A stretch of DNA of 22,816 nucleotides from Marinilabiliaceae bacterium (GCA_027010905.1 JALVBA010000230.1:1-22816); one strand, 5' to 3'; counted from the first letter of the stretch, positions 1 to 8,711 are shown. Numbers and translations: made by a program. Notes: a model not told the origin generated them from the letters alone.

Positions 1-5
1 GGTTT

Positions 6-311
6 ATGGAGATTAAGGATTTAGATATTGAGATGTTTGAAAGTGCAGCCAGTATGTTGAAGGCAATTGCTCATCCTATGCGGGTTGCTATTATCAGACT
101 TTTGGAAGAGGGAGAGGAAAAAACGGTAACAGAGATTCATAATATACTTAACATTGAGCAGTCAACCACTTCGCATCATCTGGGAATACTTAAAGATAAA
201 GGGGTGTTGTCCAGTAAAAGAAGTGGGAAAAACACCTATTACTTTTTAAAACACAATAGCTTAAAAAATATTATTGCCTGTGTTAGTAAATGTACCCCTA
301 TCAGCAAATAG
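6..311 (+). CDS. ArsR/SmtB-family winged-helix transcriptional regulator
   Basis: A 101-residue protein, the usual size of a one-domain ArsR repressor. An N-terminal helix pair (about 8-35, with AIAHPMRVAIIRLL) leads into a helix-turn-helix (about 41-68, VTEIHNILNIEQSTTSHHLG) and a wing (about 69-82, SGKNTYYFL). The classical metal site of ArsR/SmtB proteins (ELCVCDL in helix 3) is missing, so arsenic or cadmium sensing is not supported. Two cysteines, C92 and C96, lie in the C-terminal helix as CxxxC, which could be a thiol, persulfide or metal switch (inference). The ATG lies 5 bases from the window edge, so its promoter and any divergent target gene are out of view. The family call is firm; the ligand and target are unknown. 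Confidence 0.88.
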   Translation: MEIKDLDIEMFESAASMLKAIAHPMRVAIIRLLEEGEEKTVTEIHNILNIEQSTTSHHLGILKDKGVLSSKRSGKNTYYFLKHNSLKNIIACVSKCTPISK

Positions 312-312
312 G

Positions 313-342
313 TTGTAGCCCTTTTTAGGTTGTATAAGTTTG
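313..342 (+). promoter_or_regulatory. Bacteroidota-type promoter for queD
   Basis: A -7 box TAAGTTTG at 335-342 matches the Bacteroidota consensus TAnnTTTG. A TTG at 313-315 lies 19 bases upstream, the expected place for the -33 element. The predicted transcript would start near 349 and give a leader of about 60 bases before the queD ATG, so queD can be transcribed independently of the regulator gene that ends at 311. Confidence 0.55.
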
Positions 343-409
343 CCTGCCCTTTTTTACTTTTAGAAAACCGTCTCCGCTGTTTACCTGTTAAGATGGAGGA
401 ATTATAGTT

Positions 410-859
410 ATGAGTAAAATAAGATTGACTAAGGAGTTTCGTTTTGAGATGGCACATGCGCTTTGGGACTATGACGGATTGTGCCGTAATATTCATGGTC
501 ATTCGTATATTTTAGCTGTTACGGTTATTGGTACACCCAATAGCGATAAGAGTAATCCAAAGTACGGTATGGTGATGGATTTTGGGGATTTAAAAAAGAT
601 TGTGAAGGAGGAGATTGTTGACCGACTTGATCATACTTTTGTTATCAGTTCTCACTCACAACACAATAAGTTAAAAGATATACCTCAAATGCTTTCTCGT
701 TTTGAAATCGTTGATTACCAACCCACCTGTGAAAATCTTCTTGTGGATTTTGCAAAAAGGATGAAAAAGAGACTTCCCGGGAATATTCAGCTTTTCAGCC
801 TTAAGTTAAATGAAACAGCAAACTCATTTGCTGAGTGGTTTGCTGAGGATAATGGATAA
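410..859 (+). CDS. queD: 6-carboxy-5,6,7,8-tetrahydropterin synthase (QueD/PTPS family)
   Basis: A 149-residue cytosolic enzyme of the 6-pyruvoyl-tetrahydropterin synthase fold. In bacteria this family usually converts dihydroneopterin triphosphate to 6-carboxytetrahydropterin, the second step toward queuosine. The zinc ligands are visible as H16 (FEMAH), H29 and H31 (IHGHSY), with the catalytic C25 just before them. The D74-H75 pair (RLDHTF) and the PTCEN motif around E108 are also family hallmarks. The start is supported by GGAGG about a dozen bases upstream, uncommonly strong for this phylum. The stop codon at 857-859 directly abuts the stop of the convergent gene. QueC, QueE and QueF are not in the window. 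A biopterin-type 6-pyruvoyl activity cannot be excluded by eye, but QueD is the likelier role. Confidence 0.88.
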   Translation: MSKIRLTKEFRFEMAHALWDYDGLCRNIHGHSYILAVTVIGTPNSDKSNPKYGMVMDFGDLKKIVKEEIVDRLDHTFVISSHSQHNKLKDIPQMLSRFEIVDYQPTCENLLVDFAKRMKKRLPGNIQLFSLKLNETANSFAEWFAEDNG

Positions 860-2338
860 CTACCTAAAAGTCTTAATTACTTTTCGCTTTGCTTTTCTTG
901 ACTTCCCTTTCCGGTAAGGGCTGTAGTAACAAGGCAAGGCTCCACCCCCTCTGGTATTGACAGGCTCTTTTACTATTTTTTCATCACATCCGGGCACAAA
1001 ACTCAACCCAAACCTGATATTGGCATTACGTGTATTGTCAAGTTTAAAGAATCCCGGAATATTATCGCTTATAATATGTATCTGAACAGCTCCCAACTCT
1101 ACTCCAACTCCTGCACCAATATTTGTATACTCGCCATTTTGCAATGTGTAAGACAGACTTGCATTCAGAATTTTATAGTTAAAACTATTTGCTGACAGGG
1201 TGAATGACGGATACAATCTGTTTCTGTATATTTCGGAACGTACCAATACTCCTGCATTAAAATGGTCGGAGATATTGTGCGTTACCCCAAAATATATTTT
1301 CGGAACCAACGGACTCATAAATTCCCCGGGTGACGATACCGGGGTGAATATCTGCCTTAATGAATCGGTAAGCTGATTAAGATAGTCGCTATTATTAAAA
1401 TTCCCGTTTTCTGTTGTGCCCGGGTAGGATATCATCCCTTCTGACACAAAGCTGTTTACATCTTTACTCCAGAATATTGCACCAAAATCGAGCAGGCTGC
1501 CAGAGAATGTAGTTTTCTCATCCTTGTAGTAGATAAATCCCACGTCTGCACCAACACCCAAATTATTAAAATTGAGAAAATACTCTTTTGCAGTAAAATC
1601 ATTCCTTAATGTGACATCTTCAACTTTCCCATCTTCATCAACAGATACATTAATTGGGAGCGAGCTGTTGACTTTTGAGTTTAGAAGCAGACTGAAAATA
1701 AATGAGTTTCTATCCGTAAAAAGAGAGCCTCTGGTTTCGGGAGTGTAAACATTTCCCAAACCAAAAAGAACCTTTGCCCTCACTCCCAGCCTCCATTTAG
1801 CACTTATATCTTTTGATGCACCAAAAGCAAACTCATGATAGCTGTTACCATTTATTCGTGTTCCATCAGCTGATACCTCATCACCCAAATAACGTGTATT
1901 CCCGTTCCAGCCTAACTTTAACAAATCTGAGGCAATCATATTGTATGTAGTAACTTTCTCGTTTACCGAGAAGGTAAGGTAGTACCTATTGACATGAATA
2001 CCCATAGTAAACAACGTGAGGTTAATGTCTGAAGTAATAAGCTCTTTACCGCTTATTTGTGAAACTATTTTATCCCCATTAAAATAGAGTGAATCACCAT
2101 TTGCTCCCTTACTAAAAGCATCCTTAAAAGTTAATGCAGTATTTGAGTAGTTTGCATGAACAGACGACAGAGCAGGAAATCCTATAAAGAGTTTACACGT
2201 AGAGGGCACAGCAGGATTTACAAAGTTTGCCTGTGGCAGCTCATGCATAAAAAACAGTGTGTTATCCTGTTGCGCTGAAGCATAAACTTCGATGAACAGA
2301 AGTACTAAAAGAGTATAAATTTTCAGTACACTATTCAT
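860..2338 (-). CDS. DUF5723-like outer-membrane protein
   Basis: A 492-residue protein with a cleavable signal peptide (hydrophobic stretch at about 4-20, cleavage probably after ASAQ). The start of the mature part, ELPQANFVNPAVPSTCKLFIGFPALSS, resembles the conserved N-terminus of the Bacteroidota DUF5723 family. The rest alternates aromatic and glycine-rich strands such as YLTFSVNEKV and NIGAGVGVEL, typical of an outer-membrane beta-barrel. The protein ends in an unusually basic tail (KGKSRKAKRK) rather than a barrel-closing aromatic residue. The ATG overlaps the stop of the upstream lipoprotein gene by 8 bases (ATGAATAG), so the two are translationally coupled and probably work together. 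No biochemical function is known to me for this family. Confidence 0.72.
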   Translation of the reverse strand: MNSVLKIYTLLVLLFIEVYASAQQDNTLFFMHELPQANFVNPAVPSTCKLFIGFPALSSVHANYSNTALTFKDAFSKGANGDSLYFNGDKIVSQISGKELITSDINLTLFTMGIHVNRYYLTFSVNEKVTTYNMIASDLLKLGWNGNTRYLGDEVSADGTRINGNSYHEFAFGASKDISAKWRLGVRAKVLFGLGNVYTPETRGSLFTDRNSFIFSLLLNSKVNSSLPINVSVDEDGKVEDVTLRNDFTAKEYFLNFNNLGVGADVGFIYYKDEKTTFSGSLLDFGAIFWSKDVNSFVSEGMISYPGTTENGNFNNSDYLNQLTDSLRQIFTPVSSPGEFMSPLVPKIYFGVTHNISDHFNAGVLVRSEIYRNRLYPSFTLSANSFNYKILNASLSYTLQNGEYTNIGAGVGVELGAVQIHIISDNIPGFFKLDNTRNANIRFGLSFVPGCDEKIVKEPVNTRGGGALPCYYSPYRKGKSRKAKRKVIKTFR

Positions 2339-2972
2339 AAACCTTAACTATTTGAGCCTGCACCCCTAACTGAGTAATAAACCGGTACTGCGAAAAGTTA
2401 TTCTTTATCTCTTCAGTAATATACATATTACGAATTACTGTTCTTATTATCAGGCGGGGGGAGGTCATCAGATCATCAATCTGAGTAGGTGTCAGTTCAA
2501 TATCAATCTGCTTTTTACTTGGGATGGTAACTTTCCCTTCCACATCAATTTCTCCGGGAGCAATCTCTATGGGATCCGAGCCGGTGAGGGAGCGGGAATA
2601 GTCGACCCCTTGTCCATCCTCAGGATAAAAGATAAAAATCTCACTCTGAGCCGGAAACTCATTTGTCATGTTTATCCTAAACATCAAAGATTGAATGGAC
2701 TCGCGGTAAGTAATCATACCTGATATATCAAACTCAAGAGTGTCGTACCACAATTCAGGAGGGGGAGTATAAAAATCTCCCACATTAATCTTGTCTGCCT
2801 CCTCCTGAGGTAGAGTAAACGAGAGATCCCCAACAGGGAGAGATAAGTTTGGTGACCATGTTATCTTATCGGAGATAGAGTCAATATCTGATTTGAAGCA
2901 GGAGGTTGCGACTATTCCAATAATCAGAACAGGTATCAACCTAAACAACAAACTATGACTATTATTTCTCAT
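2331..2972 (-). CDS. Hypothetical Bacteroidota lipoprotein encoded with the DUF5723-like gene
   Basis: 213 residues when started at 2972. A longer reading from 3011 is possible, but three things favour 2972. It places a hydrophobic signal (LLFRLIPVLIIGIV) near the N-terminus, followed by a lipobox ATSC. An AGGAG lies just upstream of the ATG. A TAtcTTTG promoter box at 3000-3007 falls inside the longer reading. After the lipid-attachment cysteine the protein is polar and strand-rich with no catalytic motif that I recognise; it reads like a small beta-sandwich domain. It is coupled to the downstream DUF5723-like gene by an 8-base overlap. It is probably an outer-membrane-anchored partner; function unknown. 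Confidence 0.7.
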   Translation of the reverse strand: MRNNSHSLLFRLIPVLIIGIVATSCFKSDIDSISDKITWSPNLSLPVGDLSFTLPQEEADKINVGDFYTPPPELWYDTLEFDISGMITYRESIQSLMFRINMTNEFPAQSEIFIFYPEDGQGVDYSRSLTGSDPIEIAPGEIDVEGKVTIPSKKQIDIELTPTQIDDLMTSPRLIIRTVIRNMYITEEIKNNFSQYRFITQLGVQAQIVKVYE

Positions 2973-2999
2973 CACTCCTAATTTCAAACAACATGAAGA

Positions 3000-3007
3000 C
3001 AAAGATA
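3000..3007 (-). promoter_or_regulatory. Candidate -7 box for the lipoprotein/DUF5723-like operon
   Basis: On the minus strand this reads TATCTTTG, a full TAnnTTTG match. Transcription would begin near 2993, about 20 bases before the ATG at 2972. No clear TTG is seen at the -33 spacing, so the support is partial. If real, it rules out a start at 3011. Confidence 0.4.
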
Positions 3008-3085
3008 ACATCTGAATTATAAAATAACGATAAATCTATCTGCTTGTTGCGTGAGAAAAGATAATTCTCCGCAGTAACCCACAAT

Positions 3086-5353
3086 TTACAGCTCCGGTAC
3101 AAACGCCTCGTTAGCATCAGATGTCATAACAAAGTTGAGATTGCCTCCTCTCATTATTTCACTGTATGAGATGAACAGACGGTTAAGTTTCTCTCCATTG
3201 AGGCTAACCTCTTTAATGTATCTGTTTCTGCGCGAGTTGTTATTAACAGATATAGTGAATTTTCCTCCCGGCACCGAAATCACTGCCTTGTCAACGATTG
3301 GTCTGCCTAGAGCAAAAGTGGGGTCACCGGGGGTCACCTGATAGATACCAATTGCACTGAGAACATACCATGCCGACATCTGACCGCAATCTTCATTACC
3401 TATTATTCCTTCAGGAGTTGGAAGGTAAAAGTCATACAGTATTTTGTCAATGTAGCCCTGTCCTTTCCATGGGGCATCAGTCCAGTTGTATAGGTAGGCC
3501 ATGTGATGGCTGGGCTCATTGCCGTGAGCATACTGACCAATCAGTCCGGTGATATCGCCTGATGCCTCCTCTCCTTCAACTGATGAATCAGTGGTAAAGA
3601 GAGTATCAAGCATATTTTCAAATTTCTTCTTCGAACCATGAAGATTAACCAATCCTTCCACATCCTGAGGTACTGCAAAACTCCACTGCCATGCTGTGCC
3701 TTCAACATAATCACTCTTCTGATGGCTTGAGTATTTTGGCCTGAATGGAGTTCGCCATGAGCCGTCAGCCATTCTACCTCTCATCAAACCCGTTTCAGGG
3801 TCAAAATATTTTTTGTAGAATGTTGATCTATCCAGATATTCATCTCTCGTTTTGTTATCCCCGGCAGCATCAGCTATTTGCGCTACACACCAATCAAAAT
3901 AGGCCATCTCCAGTCCCCACGAAACAGATTCAGGAACTGAATCGGCAGGCACAAAGCCCAGCTTCTCCTTAAAGTAGACATGACGAGTCATTATTCCCGC
4001 CTCACGCGTTCCCTTATATCGCTCAACTATTCCGGGCTGATAAACCGACGAAAATGCAGCTGCCTCCAGTGCATCAGGCAGTGCATCAGGCAGCAACCCT
4101 TTTGCTACGGCATCGGCAATAACAGAAACGGCAGGATAGCCAACCATTGTACCGGTGTAATTTGAAGCTAAAGGCCACTTTGGAAGGATTCCTCCCTCAT
4201 GGTATTTCTGAATAAGTGAGTGAGCCCACTCTGTAGCCTTCTCAGGCCTGATGATAGTCATCAGAGGGTGAAAAGCTCTGAAGGTATCCCACAAAGAGAA
4301 AACAGTGTAGTTTGTGTAGCCCTTTGGTGCCTGCATAACCTTTTTGTTCATCCTGATATACCTGCCATCAACATCCTGATAAGTAAACGGAGACATCATT
4401 GTGTGATACAACGCGGTATAAAAATTCGTTTTCACAGCTTCATCATCAGTGTAAATCTCAATCCCCTTTAATGCTTCTTTCCACTCCTTACGAGCCAGAG
4501 TTACAACCCTATCGAAATCCCAATAATCCATCTCAGCAGCCATGTTCAGAGCTGCACCCCGCGTATCTACAGGCGACAGAGCAACCTTTACCATTAATGG
4601 TTTGGCCGAAGGTTTAAAGCTGAAATATATCTGGGCACTCTTTATTTTAATCTTGTTGGCATCAACCGCTTTCCCCTGCTCAAAAATTCCAGTTTTAACA
4701 ACCGGCTCAGAGAACTCAAGCCTGTAGGCCATCTGATGTTTAGCCGCCCACCCCGAAGTTCGTTGGATCCCCTCAACGGTTGTTTTGTTAACAATACGAA
4801 ATTCATTTTCAACTATTCGGTGTCCCCAGTTAGGCTGAAGGAGATGACCCAAGTCGAGAAGAACTTTTCGGGAGTCACTGTTAGAGAATGAGTATTTGTG
4901 AAGTCCCACCCGTTTGGTAGCAGTAAGTTCAACAGCAACACCATAGTTGTCCAAAGTAACGGCATAGTATCCGGGAGATGCTTTCTCACTCTCCTTTTCA
5001 AATGTTCCTGTAAGTTTTGATTCAACATCTCCAGAAAAGGGAAGTAGCATTACATCCCCCATATCTCCAATTCCTGTTCCGCTAAGGTGGGTATGGCTAA
5101 AACCATAGATTATCGAATCGGGATAGTGATACCCTGACGATGCCTCCCAGCCCATAATGCGGGTGTCGGGGCTGAGCTGCACCATACCAAAAGGAACTGT
5201 TGCTCCAGGGAAGGTATGCCCGTGAAAGCCTGTGCCGATAAACGGGTCAACATAACTTAACACACTCTTTTGTTTAGCTAGAGAGTCGTCCTTACATCCA
5301 GCAAAGGAGAGTATTATGAGAAGTAAAAAAGATTGTAATGCAATTTGTTTCAT
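3086..5353 (-). CDS. GH92-family alpha-mannosidase, lipoprotein
   Basis: A 755-residue surface or periplasmic glycoside hydrolase, full length for family GH92, which are calcium-dependent inverting exo-alpha-mannosidases. The signal peptide ends in a lipobox (LSFAGC, lipidation at C20). Family signatures occur in order: YVDPFIGTG near residue 35, then FPGATVPFGMVQLSPDTR and YGFSHTHLSGTG (N-terminal beta-sandwich), then SLWDTFRAFHP, GNEPSHHMAYLYNW and NEDCGQMSAWYVLSAIG (catalytic barrel, including the conserved acidic residues of the active site). Linkage preference (alpha-1,2, -1,3, -1,4 or -1,6) cannot be read by eye. No SusC/SusD pair or other glycanase adjoins it, so it is a lone gene rather than part of a visible polysaccharide utilisation locus. 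The likely substrates are mannose-bearing N-glycans or mannans. Confidence 0.94.
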   Translation of the reverse strand: MKQIALQSFLLLIILSFAGCKDDSLAKQKSVLSYVDPFIGTGFHGHTFPGATVPFGMVQLSPDTRIMGWEASSGYHYPDSIIYGFSHTHLSGTGIGDMGDVMLLPFSGDVESKLTGTFEKESEKASPGYYAVTLDNYGVAVELTATKRVGLHKYSFSNSDSRKVLLDLGHLLQPNWGHRIVENEFRIVNKTTVEGIQRTSGWAAKHQMAYRLEFSEPVVKTGIFEQGKAVDANKIKIKSAQIYFSFKPSAKPLMVKVALSPVDTRGAALNMAAEMDYWDFDRVVTLARKEWKEALKGIEIYTDDEAVKTNFYTALYHTMMSPFTYQDVDGRYIRMNKKVMQAPKGYTNYTVFSLWDTFRAFHPLMTIIRPEKATEWAHSLIQKYHEGGILPKWPLASNYTGTMVGYPAVSVIADAVAKGLLPDALPDALEAAAFSSVYQPGIVERYKGTREAGIMTRHVYFKEKLGFVPADSVPESVSWGLEMAYFDWCVAQIADAAGDNKTRDEYLDRSTFYKKYFDPETGLMRGRMADGSWRTPFRPKYSSHQKSDYVEGTAWQWSFAVPQDVEGLVNLHGSKKKFENMLDTLFTTDSSVEGEEASGDITGLIGQYAHGNEPSHHMAYLYNWTDAPWKGQGYIDKILYDFYLPTPEGIIGNEDCGQMSAWYVLSAIGIYQVTPGDPTFALGRPIVDKAVISVPGGKFTISVNNNSRRNRYIKEVSLNGEKLNRLFISYSEIMRGGNLNFVMTSDANEAFVPEL

Positions 5354-5465
5354 AATATTGGTGTTAAAAATAAATTGATTGAATAAACGCTAATTAAATC
5401 TTTTATCAGACTGAAGAGGAACTTTAGGGATAACTTTTATTCTTTTTATGTTGGGACGATTTGGA

Positions 5466-6300
5466 TTAATCAGGCAGTGTGAAATAGAAAGTAGCACCCT
5501 TACCCACGGAAGATTCTACCCAGATTCTACCGCCCAGAACCTCCACTATTCCTTTCGAAATGGCCAATCCAAGTCCTGTTACCTTTTGTTTTGGTAACTG
5601 TCTCGTTCTGCTCGGCCTTGACAAATCTGTCAAAGATAATAAGCTTTTTCTCTTTTTCAATTCCTTTACTTGTATCACGAACGTAGAACTCTATCTCATT
5701 TTTTTCATCTCAAAGCCAACACTAATCTCACCCTCTTTTGTAAACTTAAAAGCGTTATTAATCAGGTTTAATAACACCTGTTTCAGTCGCTGCTCATCGG
5801 TATAGACAGTGGTATTGATGTAATCAGTGGAGATATGAAACAATTAAAAGTGTAGTGATTGCCACATTTGCAAACTGAAATGTACCATATCCATTAATGG
5901 GAGAATCAGGAATAATATTGAAGTGAATAATAAAAGTAATCACAAAAAGCACTATGGCCGTTACACTGGAACTAAAAAAGACAGAGCTCATCCCCATGAA
6001 GACCGCAGATAGAATATTAAATCCAATAAGATACATTAACCCTGACCCTTTCGGCCCCGAAATAAAAAGAAATACGATACCCAAAAACAGACTAAGATAG
6101 ACATCCAGATAAATTCTATACTTTAATAGAATCCCCTTTTCCCCAAACGCAATAATAAATATTATAATATACGCACCGGTACTTACCACAAACAGAAGGT
6201 TATTGCTTATTCTAATGGTATTGTAAACTTACATTCCATAGGCAAAGCTTCCTATTATCATGGTTACCAGTACAACACTTAAAAAAAGCTGCTCACGTAG
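5466..6300 (-). pseudogene. Decayed membrane sensor histidine kinase
   Basis: Three pieces of one kinase gene remain. The 5' part (about 6300-5824) encodes several hydrophobic helices (LSVVLVTMIIGSFAYG, then TGAYIIIFIIAFGE) but has an in-frame TAA at 6229-6231 and no clear start. At about 5830 it joins, out of frame, the ATPase domain: TDEQRLKQVLLNLINNAFKFT is the N box. The intervening PAS/coiled-coil/HisKA part with the phospho-acceptor histidine is missing, implying an internal deletion. The ATPase domain is then broken twice: at a run of seven A near 5700, after which NEIEFYVRDTSKGI continues in another frame, and near 5580, after which TGLGLAISKGIVEVLGG (G box) continues to the normal end FYFTLPD. 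It cannot make an active kinase. No response regulator lies beside it. Confidence 0.85.
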
Positions 6301-6308
6301 ATTAGGTC

Positions 6309-6324
6309 AGCCCGTCACCGGGCT
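6309..6324. repeat. Perfect 6-bp stem-loop in the gap between the transporter gene and the kinase remnant
   Basis: AGCCCG-TCAC-CGGGCT is a perfect GC-rich hairpin lying 70 bases past the stop codon of the YeeE gene and just before the kinase remnant. It could serve as a weak terminator for the YeeE transcript. On the minus strand it is not followed by a T-run, so intrinsic termination is only a possibility. Confidence 0.4.
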
Positions 6325-6394
6325 TTGATACCATTAAATTGTCAACTATTTTTTTATACGTACTTTCATTAACTTATTGTTGCAGTTATCTCTA

Positions 6395-7402
6395 CTACTT
6401 CTTGTAAAACAGCTTTCCTGTAATTAGTAGTCCGACAAACACAAAAATAGCAAAAACCAAACTGCTTATTGCAACCTGCATTCCTCCTGAAAGAATATGA
6501 CCGCTTGTACATCCTCCGGCCATTCGGGCTCCAAATACCAGAATAAAGCCACCAACAAAAGCCCACACAACTCTTCCCAAAACAGAACTGCCTTTAATCT
6601 CTTTCCAAGAAGGATGGATAAGTGTAAATTTAAGATCCTTGCGAACCAGTGAGAATACCAGACCGGCTAACAGAGCTCCAAATAAAAATAACAGTTCCCA
6701 ATTTCCGGGTGTTTTAATTTTATTGAAATAGTCATTGTCTGTTAATCCAACCAACAAGTCACCAACATAGGGGTAAGTTGTTGATGCCCCAATTGGTCTG
6801 TTGGAAACTGATGTCATGAACACAATAGGATTTAATACTGCAAGGGCAATGCCTGAATAGAGCCATTTAAGATTTTTAGTTCCCTCCTTTTTGTGTAACA
6901 TCATGGCACCTGCAATAAAAATTATTCCTATAGCTAAAACCAGAGTGTAAAAAAGAACTCCTTCTCCTCCAACAATAGTTTGTAATGATATTTTTCCCAG
7001 ATTGGGGCCTAAAATAGTACCCATGTATGGTAGAGCAATAGTGTAAACAATACCACCAATAAATCCTCCCAAAATCCCAATAAAAGCATCAACAGCTCCC
7101 TCGCCGGCTGATATAAACAGCGTGCCCGGACAATATCCCAATATGGCCATACCGACACCAAAGATTAATCCTCCAAGAATTATCCCTCCCAGCAAGAAGG
7201 GTTTAACATGATAAACAGCCAATCCCAAACCAATTTCTGCCGTAAGGAAAATCATTCCAAGTCCAATGGCCACCGCAATAGCCTTAGGCACGGCAAAGTC
7301 GGTTCGACTGGCCGTTCCACTAATGGTATCAAATTTATTAAGTCGTGAATAGATTAAGGTGGCTCCAAATAAGAACCCTAAAATGATAGTTGTAACATCC
7401 AT
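6395..7402 (-). CDS. YeeE/YedE-family sulfur-compound (thiosulfate-type) transporter
   Basis: A 335-residue inner-membrane protein with about nine to ten hydrophobic helices and the two inverted-repeat signatures of the family: GYCPGT (C91) and GGCTSGH (C298). In the characterised member TsuA, conserved cysteines in a constricted pore relay thiosulfate into the cytoplasm. The third cysteine described for TsuA has no obvious counterpart here, since only two cysteines are seen in the whole protein, so the exact cargo (thiosulfate, sulfite or another sulfur species) is uncertain. The gene stands alone, with no adjacent TusA or rhodanese gene. Its presence 4 kb from an MBS-like respiratory operon is suggestive of shared sulfur metabolism (inference). 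Confidence 0.85.
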   Translation of the reverse strand: MDVTTIILGFLFGATLIYSRLNKFDTISGTASRTDFAVPKAIAVAIGLGMIFLTAEIGLGLAVYHVKPFLLGGIILGGLIFGVGMAILGYCPGTLFISAGEGAVDAFIGILGGFIGGIVYTIALPYMGTILGPNLGKISLQTIVGGEGVLFYTLVLAIGIIFIAGAMMLHKKEGTKNLKWLYSGIALAVLNPIVFMTSVSNRPIGASTTYPYVGDLLVGLTDNDYFNKIKTPGNWELLFLFGALLAGLVFSLVRKDLKFTLIHPSWKEIKGSSVLGRVVWAFVGGFILVFGARMAGGCTSGHILSGGMQVAISSLVFAIFVFVGLLITGKLFYKK

Positions 7403-7483
7403 TTTTGTATGATTTTATTTTCTATTAATTATTAATTACTGAGTAAAACTAAGGAATAAAAAGTAAAAAGGGGGATTTTTCAC

Positions 7484-7491
7484 CAAAAATA
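7484..7491 (-). promoter_or_regulatory. Candidate -7 box for the YeeE-type transporter gene
   Basis: The minus strand reads TATTTTTG, matching TAnnTTTG, about 80 bases before the ATG at 7402. The nearest TTTG (7517-7520) is 25 bases away, longer than the usual 17-23, so the match is incomplete. The 7403-7763 gap between the divergent genes otherwise holds only AT-rich sequence and the opposing promoter. Confidence 0.3.
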
Positions 7492-7720
7492 AATATTCTC
7501 AAATAAATTTAGTTTACAAAACACACCCGTCATTTACAAATAAACTCCACCAATTTACCGGGAATTAATACTGATTTCACCTCTCTTTTCAAAAAACAAA
7601 TGCCAAGCTGACTGTTTGTTTTTTTGTTACCCCACCCCTATATTTATTCTATAATTCAGCTTTATGTTCTCTTTTTCTCTTTCTACCCCTCATTAATTAA
7701 GTATCAAATGTGTTTATTTG

Positions 7721-7728
7721 TATATTTG
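7721..7728 (+). promoter_or_regulatory. -7 box for the TorF-like gene
   Basis: TATATTTG is a full TAnnTTTG match 35 bases before the ATG at 7764. No good TTG is seen at the -33 spacing. The position implies a start of transcription near 7735, which excludes an ATG at 7708-7712 as the translation start and supports 7764. Confidence 0.45.
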
Positions 7729-7763
7729 CATCGCTAGTGGTATTTGTTAATTATAAAAAAACT

Positions 7764-8468
7764 ATGAGAACAAGAAAAATTATATTTATTATTGCATTTT
7801 CTATTTTCAACTTAACAGTTACAAATACCAAAGCACAAGATGAGGTTGATAATTCTCCTTTCAGTTTTGGTGCAGACTTTGTTAACCGATATATTTTCCG
7901 TGGACTAGACTTTGGAAACTCACCTGCAATTCAGCCCTCTTTTAATTTTTCCAAAGGTGGCTTCTCTATGGGAGCATGGGGTTCGTACGCATTTGTCTCC
8001 ACTCCCATCGGTATTGAGGCTGACCTTTATACCTCATACAGCTTTGATTTTGGACTAACGATTGGAGTAACAGACTACTACTTTCCGGGGGAGCAACTCA
8101 GATTAAGTAGCGACAGTATAATTGCTCCGGAGAGGACGGGTGGATACTTTAACGGTGACAACCATTTCTTTGAAATTAATGTAACGCAAAGCATCAGCAA
8201 TTTTTATATGTCGACAAACTATGGTGCCTACAACCTTGACAATGCTGTCTACTTTGAGACAGGGTACAGCTTTAAATATTTTGACATATTCGCCGGAGGT
8301 GGAAACAAGGCATTTACAACAGACGGTAATTTTAACATTACAAATATTGGCATTTCAGCCTCTAAGGATGTAAAGCTTACTGAAAATTACGGAATAACTC
8401 TCTCGTCAGCACTTATACTCAATCCCAATACCGAACAGTTACATCTGATTTTCACTCTGGGGTTATAG
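7764..8468 (+). CDS. TorF-like putative porin / outer-membrane beta-barrel protein
   Basis: 234 residues from 7764. This start gives a compact signal peptide (MRTRKIIFIIAFSIF, cleavage probably after NTKAQ), whereas the longer reading from 7710 would begin upstream of the predicted transcript start. The mature N-terminus FSFGADFVNRYIFRGLDFG, followed by the pattern PSFNFSKGGFSMGAWGSYA, resembles the TorF/gcw_chp putative porin family. Regular alternation of aromatic and small residues to the C-terminal FTLGL fits a barrel of about ten to twelve strands ending in the membrane. The gene is monocistronic and divergent from the sulfur transporter. Substrate unknown; some relatives are annotated with nutrient or metal uptake, but nothing here decides that. 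Confidence 0.7.
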   Translation: MRTRKIIFIIAFSIFNLTVTNTKAQDEVDNSPFSFGADFVNRYIFRGLDFGNSPAIQPSFNFSKGGFSMGAWGSYAFVSTPIGIEADLYTSYSFDFGLTIGVTDYYFPGEQLRLSSDSIIAPERTGGYFNGDNHFFEINVTQSISNFYMSTNYGAYNLDNAVYFETGYSFKYFDIFAGGGNKAFTTDGNFNITNIGISASKDVKLTENYGITLSSALILNPNTEQLHLIFTLGL

Positions 8469-8711
8469 GAGTTGCCAAATTATATTCGACGTAAGGTCAA
8501 TAGCTTTTATGATTAGAATACTGCTAACTGTGAGAATGTGTTTTGTGCAACGTTATGTCTTTTAGTGGCAAGCTATTTTACCACAAAGGCAGTAAGACAC
8601 GAAGAAAACAGACCTATACTACTTAGTCGACTGTGAAAAAGTCCTCTATTTTTCAAACACCTGCTTTTAACTAAAGTTAGCCTACCTTTTTGATACGCCT
8701 TTCATTTTTGT

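Noticed and set aside
6..311. Arsenic- or cadmium-responsive repressor.
   Set aside because: The helix-3 ELCVCDL metal motif is absent and no resistance gene is adjacent.
2973..3011. N-terminal extension of the lipoprotein gene (start at 3011).
   Set aside because: It would put 13 extra residues before the signal peptide, and a TAnnTTTG box lies inside it; the 2972 ATG has an AGGAG and proper signal-peptide spacing.
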